From Herbinix sp. (lineage in GTDB: Bacteria > Bacillota > Clostridia > Lachnospirales > Lachnospiraceae): DNA of 64,000 nucleotides. Position numbers and translations under genes: made by a program. The stretch covers positions 186,001 through 250,000 of the forward strand of contig JAQSYO010000001.1 in NCBI GenBank assembly GCA_029256105.1. Direction: 5' to 3'. This document shows positions 35,829 to 44,805 of the stretch, piece after piece. The stretch's first letter is position 1, and the number at the start of each line of letters is the position of its first letter. A model generated the notes under the pieces. That model searched no databases and was not told where the DNA came from. It saw only the letters and a program-made list of their open reading frames with translations.

Positions 35829-37193
35829 ATGAAACATCATATGGGAGCAGATTTTAAACTGAAAGCTTACAGTCAAATTAATTCTAATGTTTTAAGGTAT
35901 ATTAATCCTTTGGAAATAAATTTACCACCTGAATATAACATAGAGATCTTTGCTCTTGGATTGGATTCCCCGATCGGAATGGTTTTTACTGAGACGAATG
36001 ATTTATATATCGCACTCTCAGGTGCTATATCTGGAAATCCGAGTATACTACGATTAACGAATAACGGTTTTGATACGATAGCAGACAATTTTCAAGTACC
36101 GATAACTGGAATAAACGTTCTGGACGGGAATATTTATGTATCCAATAGAGGGAAAATAACGGTATTACGTCCCAATGGAATCAGGCAGGATATCTTATCA
36201 GGATTACCCTGCAATGGTGATTATGCCAGCAGCAATGTAGCATTTGGCCCCGAAGGTAAAATATATGTTGGACAGGGTACGGTAACAAACTCGGGAGTAG
36301 TGGGAGAGGATAATCCTTGGGTTTATAGTCATCCATTACTTAGTGATGAACCGGCTTTTAATATAACTATGAATGGGCAGAACTTCGAATCAAATAATTT
36401 GTTCTCTGCAAATGAGGAAACAGTATTTACAGGAGCCTTTTCCCCTTATGGAGTGCCAAATGCAGAAAATGAAATAAAAAAAGGTGTTATTAAGGCATCA
36501 GGTAGTATATTACGTGCAAATCGGGATGGTACAAATCTTGAACTTGTTGCCTGGGGATTTCGCAATCCCATCCATATAAAATTTGATCGGAATTTTAATT
36601 TGTTTGCAGCAAATCGGGGTTATGACGTAAGGGGAAGTAGGCCGATAGCAAATGCACCGGATGAATTTCACGTTGTAACACCGGGAGTTTGGTATGGATG
36701 GCCGGATTATTGCGTTGGAGAACCGGTAACCTCGCCTAGATTTGATTCTGAGAGTAGACGGCCACTTGAATTCTTGTTAACGGAGCATCCCAATATTCCC
36801 CCGAAACCTTTCGCTGAATTCCAGCCTCATTCCAGTATAATGGGATTTGATTTTAATTATAATAATAATTTTGGTCCTTATGGAGACGTTTATATATCTG
36901 AATTTGGCAGTCTTGGAGCCCTAACAATGGGGGAGTCGGCGCCACCGGAAGGAATAGGTTTCCGAGTATCGAGGATTAACATGAGTAACGGTCAAGTGAC
37001 TACCTTTCTTAGCAATAAATCCGGTCTACCAGCCAGTATTAGTGGAGCAGGAGGATTTGGAAGGCTAGTCGATGTTAAGTTTGGTCCGAATGGAGACTTA
37101 TATGTATTGGATAATGGAATTAGTGACCAAAACGATCTCGAAAGGATAGTTCCGAATACAGGTGTAATTTGGAGGGTAAGAAGAATTGTTTGA
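35829..37193 (+). CDS. Beta-propeller protein, glucose/sorbosone dehydrogenase-like
   Basis: Repeated blade motifs (GPEGKIYVGQGT, RNPIHIKFDRNFNLFAANRG, GDVYISEFGS, GPNGDLYVLDNG) and the segment GVWYGWPDYCVGEPV identify a beta-propeller of the glucose/sorbosone dehydrogenase class, which in other bacteria uses PQQ. There is no signal peptide or membrane segment, although most relatives are exported. GGGGA lies upstream of the ATG at 35829, and ATG 35841 is an alternative. It is flanked by terminators on both sides and stands alone. Dehydrogenase activity is not assured, because I see no PQQ synthesis genes here. Confidence 0.8.
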   Translation: MKHHMGADFKLKAYSQINSNVLRYINPLEINLPPEYNIEIFALGLDSPIGMVFTETNDLYIALSGAISGNPSILRLTNNGFDTIADNFQVPITGINVLDGNIYVSNRGKITVLRPNGIRQDILSGLPCNGDYASSNVAFGPEGKIYVGQGTVTNSGVVGEDNPWVYSHPLLSDEPAFNITMNGQNFESNNLFSANEETVFTGAFSPYGVPNAENEIKKGVIKASGSILRANRDGTNLELVAWGFRNPIHIKFDRNFNLFAANRGYDVRGSRPIANAPDEFHVVTPGVWYGWPDYCVGEPVTSPRFDSESRRPLEFLLTEHPNIPPKPFAEFQPHSSIMGFDFNYNNNFGPYGDVYISEFGSLGALTMGESAPPEGIGFRVSRINMSNGQVTTFLSNKSGLPASISGAGGFGRLVDVKFGPNGDLYVLDNGISDQNDLERIVPNTGVIWRVRRIV

Positions 37194-37199
37194 AATAAT

Positions 37200-37227
37200 G
37201 AAAAGCTCAGCATTTGCTGAGCTTTTT
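37200..37227 (+). terminator. Rho-independent terminator of the beta-propeller gene
   Basis: AAAAGCTCAGCA and TGCTGAGCTTTTT pair over a minimal loop. The sequence matches the outer stem of the composite terminator at 35590. Confidence 0.92.
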
Positions 37228-37279
37228 CTGCTACCCGACTATGTTATACGGATACTTTATCTTATTGCTTACAAATAAA

Positions 37280-38812
37280 TTAATTAATTAGATTGTTCAT
37301 ATCTTCAGCGATCGTACTCAATGTCTCAGCACTACTTGCAAGTTCTTCACTCATAGCGAGATTTTGGTTAATTGCAGAAAATACAACGTTAAAATTACTT
37401 ATTGTTTTATTCGTTGATTCAGAGATTTTTGAATTGAATTCTACTACGTTTTGAGTTTCTGAGAGCATGGTGTGGGTAAGGCTGCTTATTTCATTTATAT
37501 TTTTGCCAGAGTCCTTAAGACCATTAATCATATCCTTCACATTATGGACTACATCATTTAATAACGTACTACCGTGACTTACTTTATTTGTATTTTCAAT
37601 CATCAGATCTTCAACTTGGCTGACTCTTTCTTTGAACTCTTGTGTAATGGAAGCCACATCATTAAGGGATTTATGGGTATTCTCAGCAAGACTTCTAATT
37701 TCATTGGCTACAACGGCAAAACCTTTTCCTTGTTCCCCTGCTCTTGCGGCTTCGATGGAGGCATTTAACGCAAGCAAATTAGTTTGTGCAGAAATACGGC
37801 GAATGATTTGTAATACTTCGTCAATCTGCCTGGATTTCTCTTCTAGTATATTCGTAGCAGTAAGGGTATTGTCTATCCCTTCCTTTATTCCGTTTATAAT
37901 TGTTAAAGTCTCGTTTAGAGCGTCTTCATTCTGATTTGACATTTCTATTAACTTAGTAGATTCCTGTTCTGTATCCTTTACTTTTGCGGTGATAGATTCA
38001 TTCGTATTTAATAGTTGTTTAATACTTTTATTGTTTTCATTAATATCCTTCAACATCATATCAGAATCCTGTGTTGCCTCTTGACTTGTGCTTGCAATCT
38101 CCTCGATGGAAACACTCTCCTCCGTTGCAATTTCGGATAGATTTTCACTTGAGGCGAGAAGGGATTGCGCATAATCAGATACCTTACAAAATAAGTTCGT
38201 TATATGCTCGTTGTTTTTTCTTAACTCATCTTGATGACCTTCTACCATTTTTAATAAACTGGAAGCAAAGTAGGTGAATATGTATATACCGGTGGAGATT
38301 AAACTTATTACTACAACCCTTAAGATTATTTCTCTTATAAAGAATTCTTTCCCGGGTAGAGTTAATGGGTTAAATACGAATAATATGACTTGAGAAATAA
38401 TTCCAAGTAAGATGGAAGCAGTATTCATTTTAATATCGAGGAATAGAGTTCCAAGTATTATAAAATAAAACACACAGATCCAAAGTTCCTTTGAAGGTAC
38501 GATGAAACATATGACTAGATAATTAATATAAGAAAACAGTAATATAATCGTCTTTAGAGCTATAAAAGCTTTTACGTTAAGTTTGCTATCTTTAATAACA
38601 ACGTTGTACATCAATTTAAAGGTAGTTAGCTCTACTACTACGATTACTGATAATATTACTAAGGATGCCCATTGGATTTCATGATAGAAACCGACTAACT
38701 TCAAGAAAACAAATAGGGATGTTGCTAAAAAAGCGCTTATTGAATATATAATCAGGACAAATTTCAAGGTTTTTAGTTGATATTGTATGATGGTATCTCC
38801 ATCCTTTGACAT
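37280..38812 (-). CDS. Methyl-accepting chemotaxis protein with six-helix membrane sensor
   Basis: The N-terminal 190 residues hold about six hydrophobic helices with only short loops and no extracellular ligand domain. A cytoplasmic methyl-accepting domain follows, with the tip [37 protein letters not shown] see no clear HAMP domain. A sensor built only of membrane helices suggests a membrane-borne or hydrophobic stimulus. It begins 33 nt after the KASIII-like gene on the same strand, with AGGAGG before its ATG. It should therefore be co-transcribed behind the c-di-GMP riboswitch. Confidence 0.92.
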   Translation of the reverse strand: MSKDGDTIIQYQLKTLKFVLIIYSISAFLATSLFVFLKLVGFYHEIQWASLVILSVIVVVELTTFKLMYNVVIKDSKLNVKAFIALKTIILLFSYINYLVICFIVPSKELWICVFYFIILGTLFLDIKMNTASILLGIISQVILFVFNPLTLPGKEFFIREIILRVVVISLISTGIYIFTYFASSLLKMVEGHQDELRKNNEHITNLFCKVSDYAQSLLASSENLSEIATEESVSIEEIASTSQEATQDSDMMLKDINENNKSIKQLLNTNESITAKVKDTEQESTKLIEMSNQNEDALNETLTIINGIKEGIDNTLTATNILEEKSRQIDEVLQIIRRISAQTNLLALNASIEAARAGEQGKGFAVVANEIRSLAENTHKSLNDVASITQEFKERVSQVEDLMIENTNKVSHGSTLLNDVVHNVKDMINGLKDSGKNINEISSLTHTMLSETQNVVEFNSKISESTNKTISNFNVVFSAINQNLAMSEELASSAETLSTIAEDMNNLIN

Positions 38813-38845
38813 AATATATCCTCCTTTGTATTAACTACCATTTTA

Positions 38846-39850
38846 TTACCACTTATATAATAAGGCTGTCATAGAATAGCCCGAGGCAACAGAACAGAAT
38901 ATAACAATATCGTCATCTTTGAACAGTTCTGTTTTGAGTCTGTCGTCAAGTGCCATGATGGGACTTGTACATCCGGTATATCCATATTTATTACCTATAT
39001 AAATGGTATCTCTCATATCTGTTCCAAGGCGTTCCATTGTAAGCTCAAGATCAGCTTTCGAAAATTGTGACATAAAATAATGAGACACATTGGCTGGCTT
39101 ATAGTCATAATCAGATAATAAATTCGATATAAGCTCGGACCATTTGTCGGATAGAAAGCTAAAATCGAAAGGCTTCCACAGCATTTTCTTATCCTCATCA
39201 CATATTCCTTCGTTAGAGATTTTCGAAATTCCACAAGCGGGCATCGTAATTGACCAGTAATAGGCATCATCGGTAAACATCCTCGATCCAAGCAGGCCTC
39301 TTTCCAAAGCTTCTTCTTTTCTCTCTAGTAGGATTGCAGCAGCACCATCCCCAGTGCATGCATAAGCAATCATATCGTCAAGTCTTGCCTGAGGGCTTAT
39401 TAGTAAGGAACCAACAATGAGTACTCTTTTGAATTTAATATCTGTTTTCATATATCTTGCAGCGGTGTCCATTGCTGTTAACATGCCGATACAGTTCGAA
39501 TTCATGTCAAATACGGCATGTGCATTTTCGGCTTGAATTTTATTCTTGATTAAGAGAGCACAGCACGGTGATAGATATTCAGGTGTATCTGAGACGGAGA
39601 TTATCATATCAATATCCCCCGAAGTTAGTCCGGAATTGCCAAGAGCCTCCTTAGCAGCTTCAACAGCCATGGATAAACTTGTTTCATCTTCTTCGGCTAT
39701 GGTTCTGGTTTCTCTGCCTAATTTGTTCAATAAGCCTACTGTATGTTCCTCGAGCTGATAACTTTTGAAATGATTGATAAAAAACTCATTATCTACTTTC
39801 GTTTGCGGGTGATAGGAACCGACTCCTACGATATGTACATTGTTAAACAT
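38846..39850 (-). CDS. KASIII-like (FabH family) ketoacyl synthase homologue
   Basis: This is a thiolase-fold enzyme of the 3-oxoacyl-ACP synthase III family, which joins acyl-CoA and acyl-ACP units. The nucleophile is Cys120 in FDMNSNCIGML and the active-site His is His257 in VSHYFMSQFSK. The Asn of the usual GNTSAAS motif is replaced by Tyr291 in YGYTGCTSP, so decarboxylative condensation may be lost. It is not near fatty acid synthesis genes. AAGGAGGT precedes the ATG at 39850; the longer frame to 39910 enters the riboswitch terminator. A c-di-GMP-I riboswitch lies in its leader and a chemoreceptor follows. It may make a signal or lipid rather than housekeeping fatty acid. Confidence 0.88.
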   Translation of the reverse strand: MFNNVHIVGVGSYHPQTKVDNEFFINHFKSYQLEEHTVGLLNKLGRETRTIAEEDETSLSMAVEAAKEALGNSGLTSGDIDMIISVSDTPEYLSPCCALLIKNKIQAENAHAVFDMNSNCIGMLTAMDTAARYMKTDIKFKRVLIVGSLLISPQARLDDMIAYACTGDGAAAILLERKEEALERGLLGSRMFTDDAYYWSITMPACGISKISNEGICDEDKKMLWKPFDFSFLSDKWSELISNLLSDYDYKPANVSHYFMSQFSKADLELTMERLGTDMRDTIYIGNKYGYTGCTSPIMALDDRLKTELFKDDDIVIFCSVASGYSMTALLYKW

Positions 39851-39875
39851 AGTACCTCCTTCGTTATGCCCTAAT

Positions 39876-39916
39876 ATTAAAAATAGATAAACGGCACTAA
39901 GAACTGCCATCTATCT
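39876..39916 (-). terminator. Riboswitch expression-platform terminator
   Basis: On the minus strand AGATAGATGGCA pairs completely (two G-U pairs) with TGCCGTTTATCT, followed by ATTTTTAATATT. It lies between the aptamer and the KASIII ribosome-binding site, so c-di-GMP binding probably decides read-through. Confidence 0.8.
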
Positions 39917-39928
39917 ATAAGCATAAAC

Positions 39929-40004
39929 TTAGCAACCTGGCAATCTTGGGAGAAATCCTTTAGACCCATGGCTTTGCGTCCTTATTTTTTAATAAGTTTG
40001 CCGT
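39929..40004 (-). ncRNA. c-di-GMP-I (GEMM) riboswitch aptamer
   Basis: Read on the minus strand, the segment contains GGCAAAC, a short stem, then GGACGCAAAGCCATGGGTC with TAAAGG, then TTGCCAGGTTGC. ACGCAAAGCC and the surrounding CAAAC and GCCAGGTTGC elements are the hallmarks of the GEMM-I class that binds cyclic di-GMP. It is followed by a terminator and by the KASIII-like and chemoreceptor genes. A covariance-model search would confirm the pairing. Confidence 0.88.
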
Positions 40005-40055
40005 TATTTGATTTTCATTATTTTAGGGAAGTAATAAATTTACTGCATTTCCTAA

Positions 40056-40083
40056 ATTATAGCATAAATGTAATATTAATCAA
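40056..40083 (-). promoter_or_regulatory. Promoter of the riboswitch-controlled operon
   Basis: On the minus strand TTGATT (40083-40078) and TATAAT (40061-40056) are 16 bp apart, giving a leader of roughly 200 nt that contains the whole riboswitch. Confidence 0.65.
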
Positions 40084-40091
40084 GAGCTGGA

Positions 40092-40120
40092 TTGACTAAA
40101 TTTTACACTCTATATATACT
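40092..40120 (+). promoter_or_regulatory. Promoter of the divergent zinc-ribbon protein gene
   Basis: TTGACT (40092-40097) and TATACT (40115-40120) are 17 bp apart and point away from the riboswitch operon. Confidence 0.65.
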
Positions 40121-40192
40121 ATAGATGTAATAAAATCTATTCAATAACTTACCTTAACTGTTCGTAAAATTATCATCAGGAGGTCAATTCCC

Positions 40193-40951
40193 ATGCAAGC
40201 AATTAATATCACCCAATGCCCCTACTGCCAGAGCACTAATATTGGTACAGGCTACCAATTAGGAGGAGGAAGTATATTTGCAGATGAGTTCGCATATCAT
40301 TCATCGTATGCTTGTTCCACTGTAGTATACCTTATCTGCAAAGACTGTGGTAGTATTCTTCATTCCAAAGTCACAAAGCCTGAGGTGTTTCGACAAAGCA
40401 GCTTAGTAAGACAAGAGGAATTGCTGGATTTTATCAACTTGAATGGGATTCTCTTATGTAATACGAATGCAGAGCTACCCTCCTTAAGTTCCTTGGGTTA
40501 CAACTGGGGGAACCTTACCGGATTGATTGATTTACATGAGATATTTTATTGCAAAACCTTTAAAAAGAGATCGACGTATCTCTCGAGGGAGGCTTACCTT
40601 CTTTTAAGAAAATGTAAACCGAAAAAAGCAATGGATCTAAACAGCAATCAAATCTATGAATTACTTAAGAGCTTGGAAACCGCCGAGAAAGAGGAGCTGA
40701 AGCTGAAATCCGGAATGGAAACAAAGATTTTTGATAAAGCCTTCGACTTCCTCCTTGAAAACCTATATATCACCGCCTTCATTAACGGTAAGTATTTAAA
40801 TCCGAATTGGTCCACCTTTGTATACAGTACCTCCGAAAGGTGGGAGAAGGAGGTCACAAAGCTACATTTTCATGGGGATCCGATACCTAAATTAGAAGCA
40901 ATATTATTAAGAAACATGCAAGAAAAAGATTTCATTAAACTAATCAGATAA
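40193..40951 (+). CDS. Hypothetical protein with N-terminal zinc ribbon
   Basis: I do not recognise this family. The first 60 residues contain CPYC and CKDCG pairs that form a likely zinc ribbon, separated by a Gly/Ser/Tyr-rich insert. The rest is a mixed helical, charged region with no known motif and no membrane segment. AGGAGG precedes the ATG. It diverges from the riboswitch operon and is followed 72 nt later by another unknown gene on the same strand. Confidence 0.75.
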   Translation: MQAINITQCPYCQSTNIGTGYQLGGGSIFADEFAYHSSYACSTVVYLICKDCGSILHSKVTKPEVFRQSSLVRQEELLDFINLNGILLCNTNAELPSLSSLGYNWGNLTGLIDLHEIFYCKTFKKRSTYLSREAYLLLRKCKPKKAMDLNSNQIYELLKSLETAEKEELKLKSGMETKIFDKAFDFLLENLYITAFINGKYLNPNWSTFVYSTSERWEKEVTKLHFHGDPIPKLEAILLRNMQEKDFIKLIR

Positions 40952-41023
40952 TATAGATGAACTTTTTACTTGGTTTTATCCATGGCCCAATAATTATATT
41001 AAGATTGAAACAAGGAGGAGATT

Positions 41024-41674
41024 ATGTTAAAACTAAAAGCAAAACTTATCAAGGTAGATTATGAGAAAATCGCAATACGCTTATTACCGGATCTATTTAA
41101 AAATGTTACAGAGGATAGCAAGATGTCCACTAAGATTGCGAATGAACTTCTGGTTAAAAACAAAGTTACCAATGGGATAGCAAAGGGTTTAATTAAAATA
41201 ATTCCTCAGAAAACAATGGCATCGGTCTCTTTTGATTTGATAACACATAACCTTGACAAAATAACAGAGTCAATCAATAAATATTTTGAAGGTAATTATA
41301 TAGCATTGGTAATTCTCGATATGAAGATACAAGAATCAAGCAATTCTGAATATGAGATGCTCATCGTAGAGATAACCTTGAAAGAAATTGATTATAACCT
41401 ATTAATTGGCAATATCTTGCCGAAGCTATTCCTTGCGATATCTGGGACAGATGATAAAACTGGAAAGCTGGCGCAGCTATTACTAGGTATGGAGGAGGTA
41501 CCGAATAAAATGCTTACCGCCGCGCTGGATGTCTTGCCACAGGGAGCAAAGAATGAGTTGTTGACTAAAATGTTTTCAATTTATAGAATAGACATCCTAA
41601 AATATATGAATAAATTAGTGAATCAACAGCAGATATCCGCTGTAGTATCAAATATTAAGGTAGAAAGCTTATAG
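41024..41674 (+). CDS. Hypothetical protein, unknown function
   Basis: The 216-residue product has no recognisable domain, signal peptide or membrane segment. Its composition is Lys/Leu/Ile-rich with amphipathic helices, and the first and last thirds share a similar pattern around LLPDLFKN and ILPKLFLA that may be an internal repeat. AAGGAGGAG precedes the ATG. Its stop overlaps by 6 nt the stop of the convergent AraC gene. Confidence 0.7.
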   Translation: MLKLKAKLIKVDYEKIAIRLLPDLFKNVTEDSKMSTKIANELLVKNKVTNGIAKGLIKIIPQKTMASVSFDLITHNLDKITESINKYFEGNYIALVILDMKIQESSNSEYEMLIVEITLKEIDYNLLIGNILPKLFLAISGTDDKTGKLAQLLLGMEEVPNKMLTAALDVLPQGAKNELLTKMFSIYRIDILKYMNKLVNQQQISAVVSNIKVESL

Positions 41675-42559
41675 TACTGAGATTGGATAATATAAATCAC
41701 ATTCGCAATAATGTTTATTGCACTTTGCATAGTTGATATATTCAAAATGAAAAAATTCATTCAAATTGAACTGTATAGTTGGCATCCAGGTTTCAGCTAT
41801 GTAGCTCCAAATGGACTCCAAAGTTTTTGAAGAAATCTCTTCGGGACGATGGGGTCCCATGTAGGTGAAGACACCATATTTATGTGGTTTAATATGCTTG
41901 ATTTTCATATCCTGGGCTATAATACTGTTTTGGTTGATTTGAACGGAGGGTTGATAAAGTGTATAACCACGAAACTTCTCCGGAACTATCGTAAAACCGA
42001 TATAAACATCCTTTTCAATGGGGTTAATAACTTCGGGTCGGTGATTGTAGAAGAAATTAACTCCATATTGGTTTGCAATCTGATTTCTATTATTTTCTTC
42101 AACATCAACTTCATATTCAATTCCAGCAATAGAGAAAGCCGGTAATACAGATATTGATCGAAAAAATATGATTCCTTCTCCGGCACAGTTCATAAAATCA
42201 GCATTAAAATGATCTAGAATTTGTAAAGGACAGGGATTGCGACGCCACTTTGCTGGTGTAATATGATATTCTTCTTTGAAGACACGGTTATAAGTACGTT
42301 CACATCCAAAGGAGTATTTGTCTGATATAAATTCGATCGTATTACGAGCATTCATCAAATCACCCAAAGATAAAGCAATTCTCCTTCTTCGTACATATTC
42401 CATTAAACCGGTCGACGTAGCACCCTTCCATATGCGTAGTAGATGAAATTTTGAGATGTTAACATTTTCAGAGATGCTGTCCAGATTAATTGCCTCCAGA
42501 AGATTGCATTCAATATATTCGGTGGTATTCTTAATGATTTCCAAAAGATAATTGTCCAT
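41669..42559 (-). CDS. AraC-family regulator with GyrI-like effector domain
   Basis: The N-terminal third carries two AraC helix-turn-helix motifs (LDSISENVNISKFHLLRIWKG and IEFISDKYSFGCERTYNRVFKE). The C-terminal part (about 130-295) resembles the GyrI/BmrR effector-binding fold that senses small molecules in Rob/SoxS-like regulators, with several Cys at the end (CNKHYCECDLY). The start at 42559 has AGGTGAG close upstream; ATG 42586 adds nine residues and lacks a clear site. It diverges from the methyltransferase-like gene and may control it. Confidence 0.85.
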   Translation of the reverse strand: MDNYLLEIIKNTTEYIECNLLEAINLDSISENVNISKFHLLRIWKGATSTGLMEYVRRRRIALSLGDLMNARNTIEFISDKYSFGCERTYNRVFKEEYHITPAKWRRNPCPLQILDHFNADFMNCAGEGIIFFRSISVLPAFSIAGIEYEVDVEENNRNQIANQYGVNFFYNHRPEVINPIEKDVYIGFTIVPEKFRGYTLYQPSVQINQNSIIAQDMKIKHIKPHKYGVFTYMGPHRPEEISSKTLESIWSYIAETWMPTIQFNLNEFFHFEYINYAKCNKHYCECDLYYPISVL

Positions 42560-42764
42560 ATTCTCACCTACTCGCGAATTATTCATTCATAATTAGCCTA
42601 ACTATTTTTATCCATTTAATTGACAATATTGCATAATTGTACCATAAATTACAAGTTGCGAAAATAGTTATTTGCTTCTTTTAAATAGATTGGAGAAGAG
42701 TAAGATTAATTTTCCCTCTGATTTAGAACCAAATAATTAACTAGGATGTAGCTGTATCAAGACT

Positions 42765-42797
42765 TTGACAAGCATGGAAAATAATGTTATTATTTTC
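42765..42797 (+). promoter_or_regulatory. Consensus promoter overlapped by a palindrome
   Basis: TTGACA (42765-42770) and TATTAT (42788-42793) are 17 bp apart. A perfect inverted repeat, GAAAATAAT-GTT-ATTATTTTC (42777-42797), covers the -10 box and part of the spacer, placing a probable repressor site over the promoter of the methyltransferase-like gene. Confidence 0.65.
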
Positions 42798-42858
42798 GTA
42801 AAACAGCCATAGAAATAAGTTAAATTTCTAATGTTTCTAATTATAAAGGGAGGGTTTT

Positions 42859-43695
42859 ATGAAGGCACTGGATCAATTTAATGAGCAGACTCTATCAGAG
42901 GAAAATGCGAAAAAATATCTGAATGAGAGGGAATTTATCGACTATCTTTCGATTCCTGCTGAGGATAGAAGAAGCCAAATGCTGGCATTATTAGAGAAAC
43001 CGATAGCGAATTTTACAGTCATTAATGAGTTGTTCTTCCGTTCAAAATGGGCAGAGCTAATTCATAAACTTTACGGTGAAAATCCTATTACGTTATTAGA
43101 AGTTGCTTCGGGTGATGCTGATATGATTCCACAAGCAATGGCTTGCTCCAATCCGGGTAGTGTTTACATAGCTGCAAATATGAATAAATTACTGAATGAA
43201 AGTTTATTAAGCAAGACGAAAGATCTTGACTTAAAGGTAATCTTGGTAGACGATGATGCCATTAACATAAAGAAACATGTTGGCGGTAAGGCCGCGGACA
43301 TCATTGCGTTTCAGCATGGAGTAAATGATGTTGTTCAAGCTATTTTATGTGATCAGGTTGGAGTAGATACCATTTATTCTGACTGGATGGAAACTTTACC
43401 CAAAATGATTGAAATAATGCAAAATGAAGTAAGACAAGAAACTCTGGAACAGAATGTAAAACCGATATTTCTAGGTCTCATCGGATATTTATTGGAAACG
43501 TTAAAAGAGGATGGTATTATTGCAATTAATCATTATATGTTTCAACTGGATTTAGACTGGGGATATCCAGCAGAGCTATTTGAGAATTTTATGCCGGTTG
43601 TAAGAAAATGGTTGGCGGAGCTTAATCTTTGTAAGGAGATTTTTATCGATCATTTTGACGAACAATGGTGGATATTCTTAAAAAAGAATATATAG
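42859..43695 (+). CDS. SAM-dependent methyltransferase-like protein
   Basis: The segment ITLLEVASGDADMIPQA resembles glycine-rich motif I of class I methyltransferases, and IIAFQHGVNDVV plus LLETLKEDGIIAINHY match later strands of the Rossmann fold. An N-terminal helical region of about 75 residues precedes it. The substrate is unknown. GGGAGGG precedes the ATG. It is expressed from a near-consensus promoter that carries a palindromic operator and ends at a terminator overlapping the next, convergent gene. Confidence 0.75.
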   Translation: MKALDQFNEQTLSEENAKKYLNEREFIDYLSIPAEDRRSQMLALLEKPIANFTVINELFFRSKWAELIHKLYGENPITLLEVASGDADMIPQAMACSNPGSVYIAANMNKLLNESLLSKTKDLDLKVILVDDDAINIKKHVGGKAADIIAFQHGVNDVVQAILCDQVGVDTIYSDWMETLPKMIEIMQNEVRQETLEQNVKPIFLGLIGYLLETLKEDGIIAINHYMFQLDLDWGYPAELFENFMPVVRKWLAELNLCKEIFIDHFDEQWWIFLKKNI

Positions 43696-43805
43696 CGGAA
43701 CGACAATGTAACTATGTTAGTGACATGCAAGTATAAGGGAATGATTATTTTATATACGTTTTAACAAAGCTGGGTCAGAGGCATGTGAAATACTGAATAA
43801 GTTCA

Positions 43806-43848
43806 GGGGCAGAAGCAGTTATTTAAGCATCTGTCCCTATTTTTTTAT
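43806..43848 (+). terminator. Terminator of the methyltransferase-like gene
   Basis: AGGGGCAGA pairs with TCTGTCCCT (one G-U pair), followed by ATTTTTTTAT. It overlaps the 3' end of the convergent AraC-cupin gene. Confidence 0.75.
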
Positions 43849-44683
43849 ATTTTTTTGGCGTGATACCCTTATACTTTCCAAAGGTTTTTATAAAATAGCT
43901 TAGGTCATTAAAGCCACAATTAAGCGCAATTTCTGTGATCGGAAGATTTGTTGTTAACAGCTGAAAGCAGGCTTGCTCAATCCGGTAGTAATTTAAATAA
44001 CTGATAGGAGACTGGTGGGTCATTTCCTGAAAGAAACGGCAGAAATATTTAGGGGACATACCAGCTGAATGGGAAAGCTGCTCCAGGGTAAGAACGGAGG
44101 AATAGGAGGTCTCTATTAGTTCAAATACTCGTTTCAAATTAAGGATTCGGTTATAGTCATTACTCGTTGGGGTCGAATCTGTTGTAAAGAGTCCTTGTTC
44201 ATATACTGTACCCAGAAATTGATAGAGGGTGCCTAGGGTTATTAATTGATAACCGTCTTTTTTCTTTGCCATTGCATCGAACAAATCCTTTACAATCTGA
44301 TGGCATTTTCGATTGCTCTTTGGGATATAGGAGTTAATTATCATTCCATGATTATTTAGATTTTGAATCATATTCTGATATATCCCATGATTTTTTAATA
44401 TTAAGTTCAGATCAAAAACAAGACACTCATAGACGCAGTCATGAGGGATTCCTGCATGAAGTGTACCATCAGAAATAAAGATAATATCCCCCTTTTCAAC
44501 CGTAAATTCATTTTTATCAAGAGATACGGTAAAGGAGCCCTCTAAAATGCGAATAATTTCATATTCCATATGCCAATGATAGGGCATGGAATACCGAAGG
44601 TGCTGATGATCAATATAATAGTATTCTATTGGAAACGCACGAGTTCCCCTGATTTTGTCTTCGTGATAATTAACATAATGCAT
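43823..44683 (-). CDS. AraC-family regulator with cupin sensor domain
   Basis: An N-terminal cupin fold (MPYHWHMEYEIIRILEGSFTVSLDKNEFTVEKGDIIFISDGTLHAG) is followed by a C-terminal pair of AraC helix-turn-helix motifs (LEQLSHSAGMSPKYFCRFFQE and ITEIALNCGFNDLSYFIKTFGK). Members with this layout sense sugars such as rhamnose, arabinose or melibiose. TAGGAG precedes the ATG. It diverges from fucI, so it is the likely fucose-responsive activator of the fuc operon. Confidence 0.9.
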   Translation of the reverse strand: MHYVNYHEDKIRGTRAFPIEYYYIDHQHLRYSMPYHWHMEYEIIRILEGSFTVSLDKNEFTVEKGDIIFISDGTLHAGIPHDCVYECLVFDLNLILKNHGIYQNMIQNLNNHGMIINSYIPKSNRKCHQIVKDLFDAMAKKKDGYQLITLGTLYQFLGTVYEQGLFTTDSTPTSNDYNRILNLKRVFELIETSYSSVLTLEQLSHSAGMSPKYFCRFFQEMTHQSPISYLNYYRIEQACFQLLTTNLPITEIALNCGFNDLSYFIKTFGKYKGITPKKYKKIGTDA

Positions 44684-44759
44684 AATGTTCTCCTAGGTGA
44701 ATATTGTTATGTTTTTTGCTATTATAACACAAGATATCAGGTTGTATCAATGATATAGT

Positions 44760-44795
44760 AATAATATGAAAAATAATATGAAAAATAATATGGAG
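44760..44795. repeat. Three-copy 12-bp tandem repeat ending in the fucI ribosome-binding site
   Basis: AATAATATGAAA occurs twice and then as AATAATATGGAG, so the last copy supplies the GGAGG that ribosomes use for fucI. Copies are at 44760-44771, 44772-44783 and 44784-44795. Confidence 0.8.
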
Positions 44796-44805
44796 GTATG
44801 TACAT

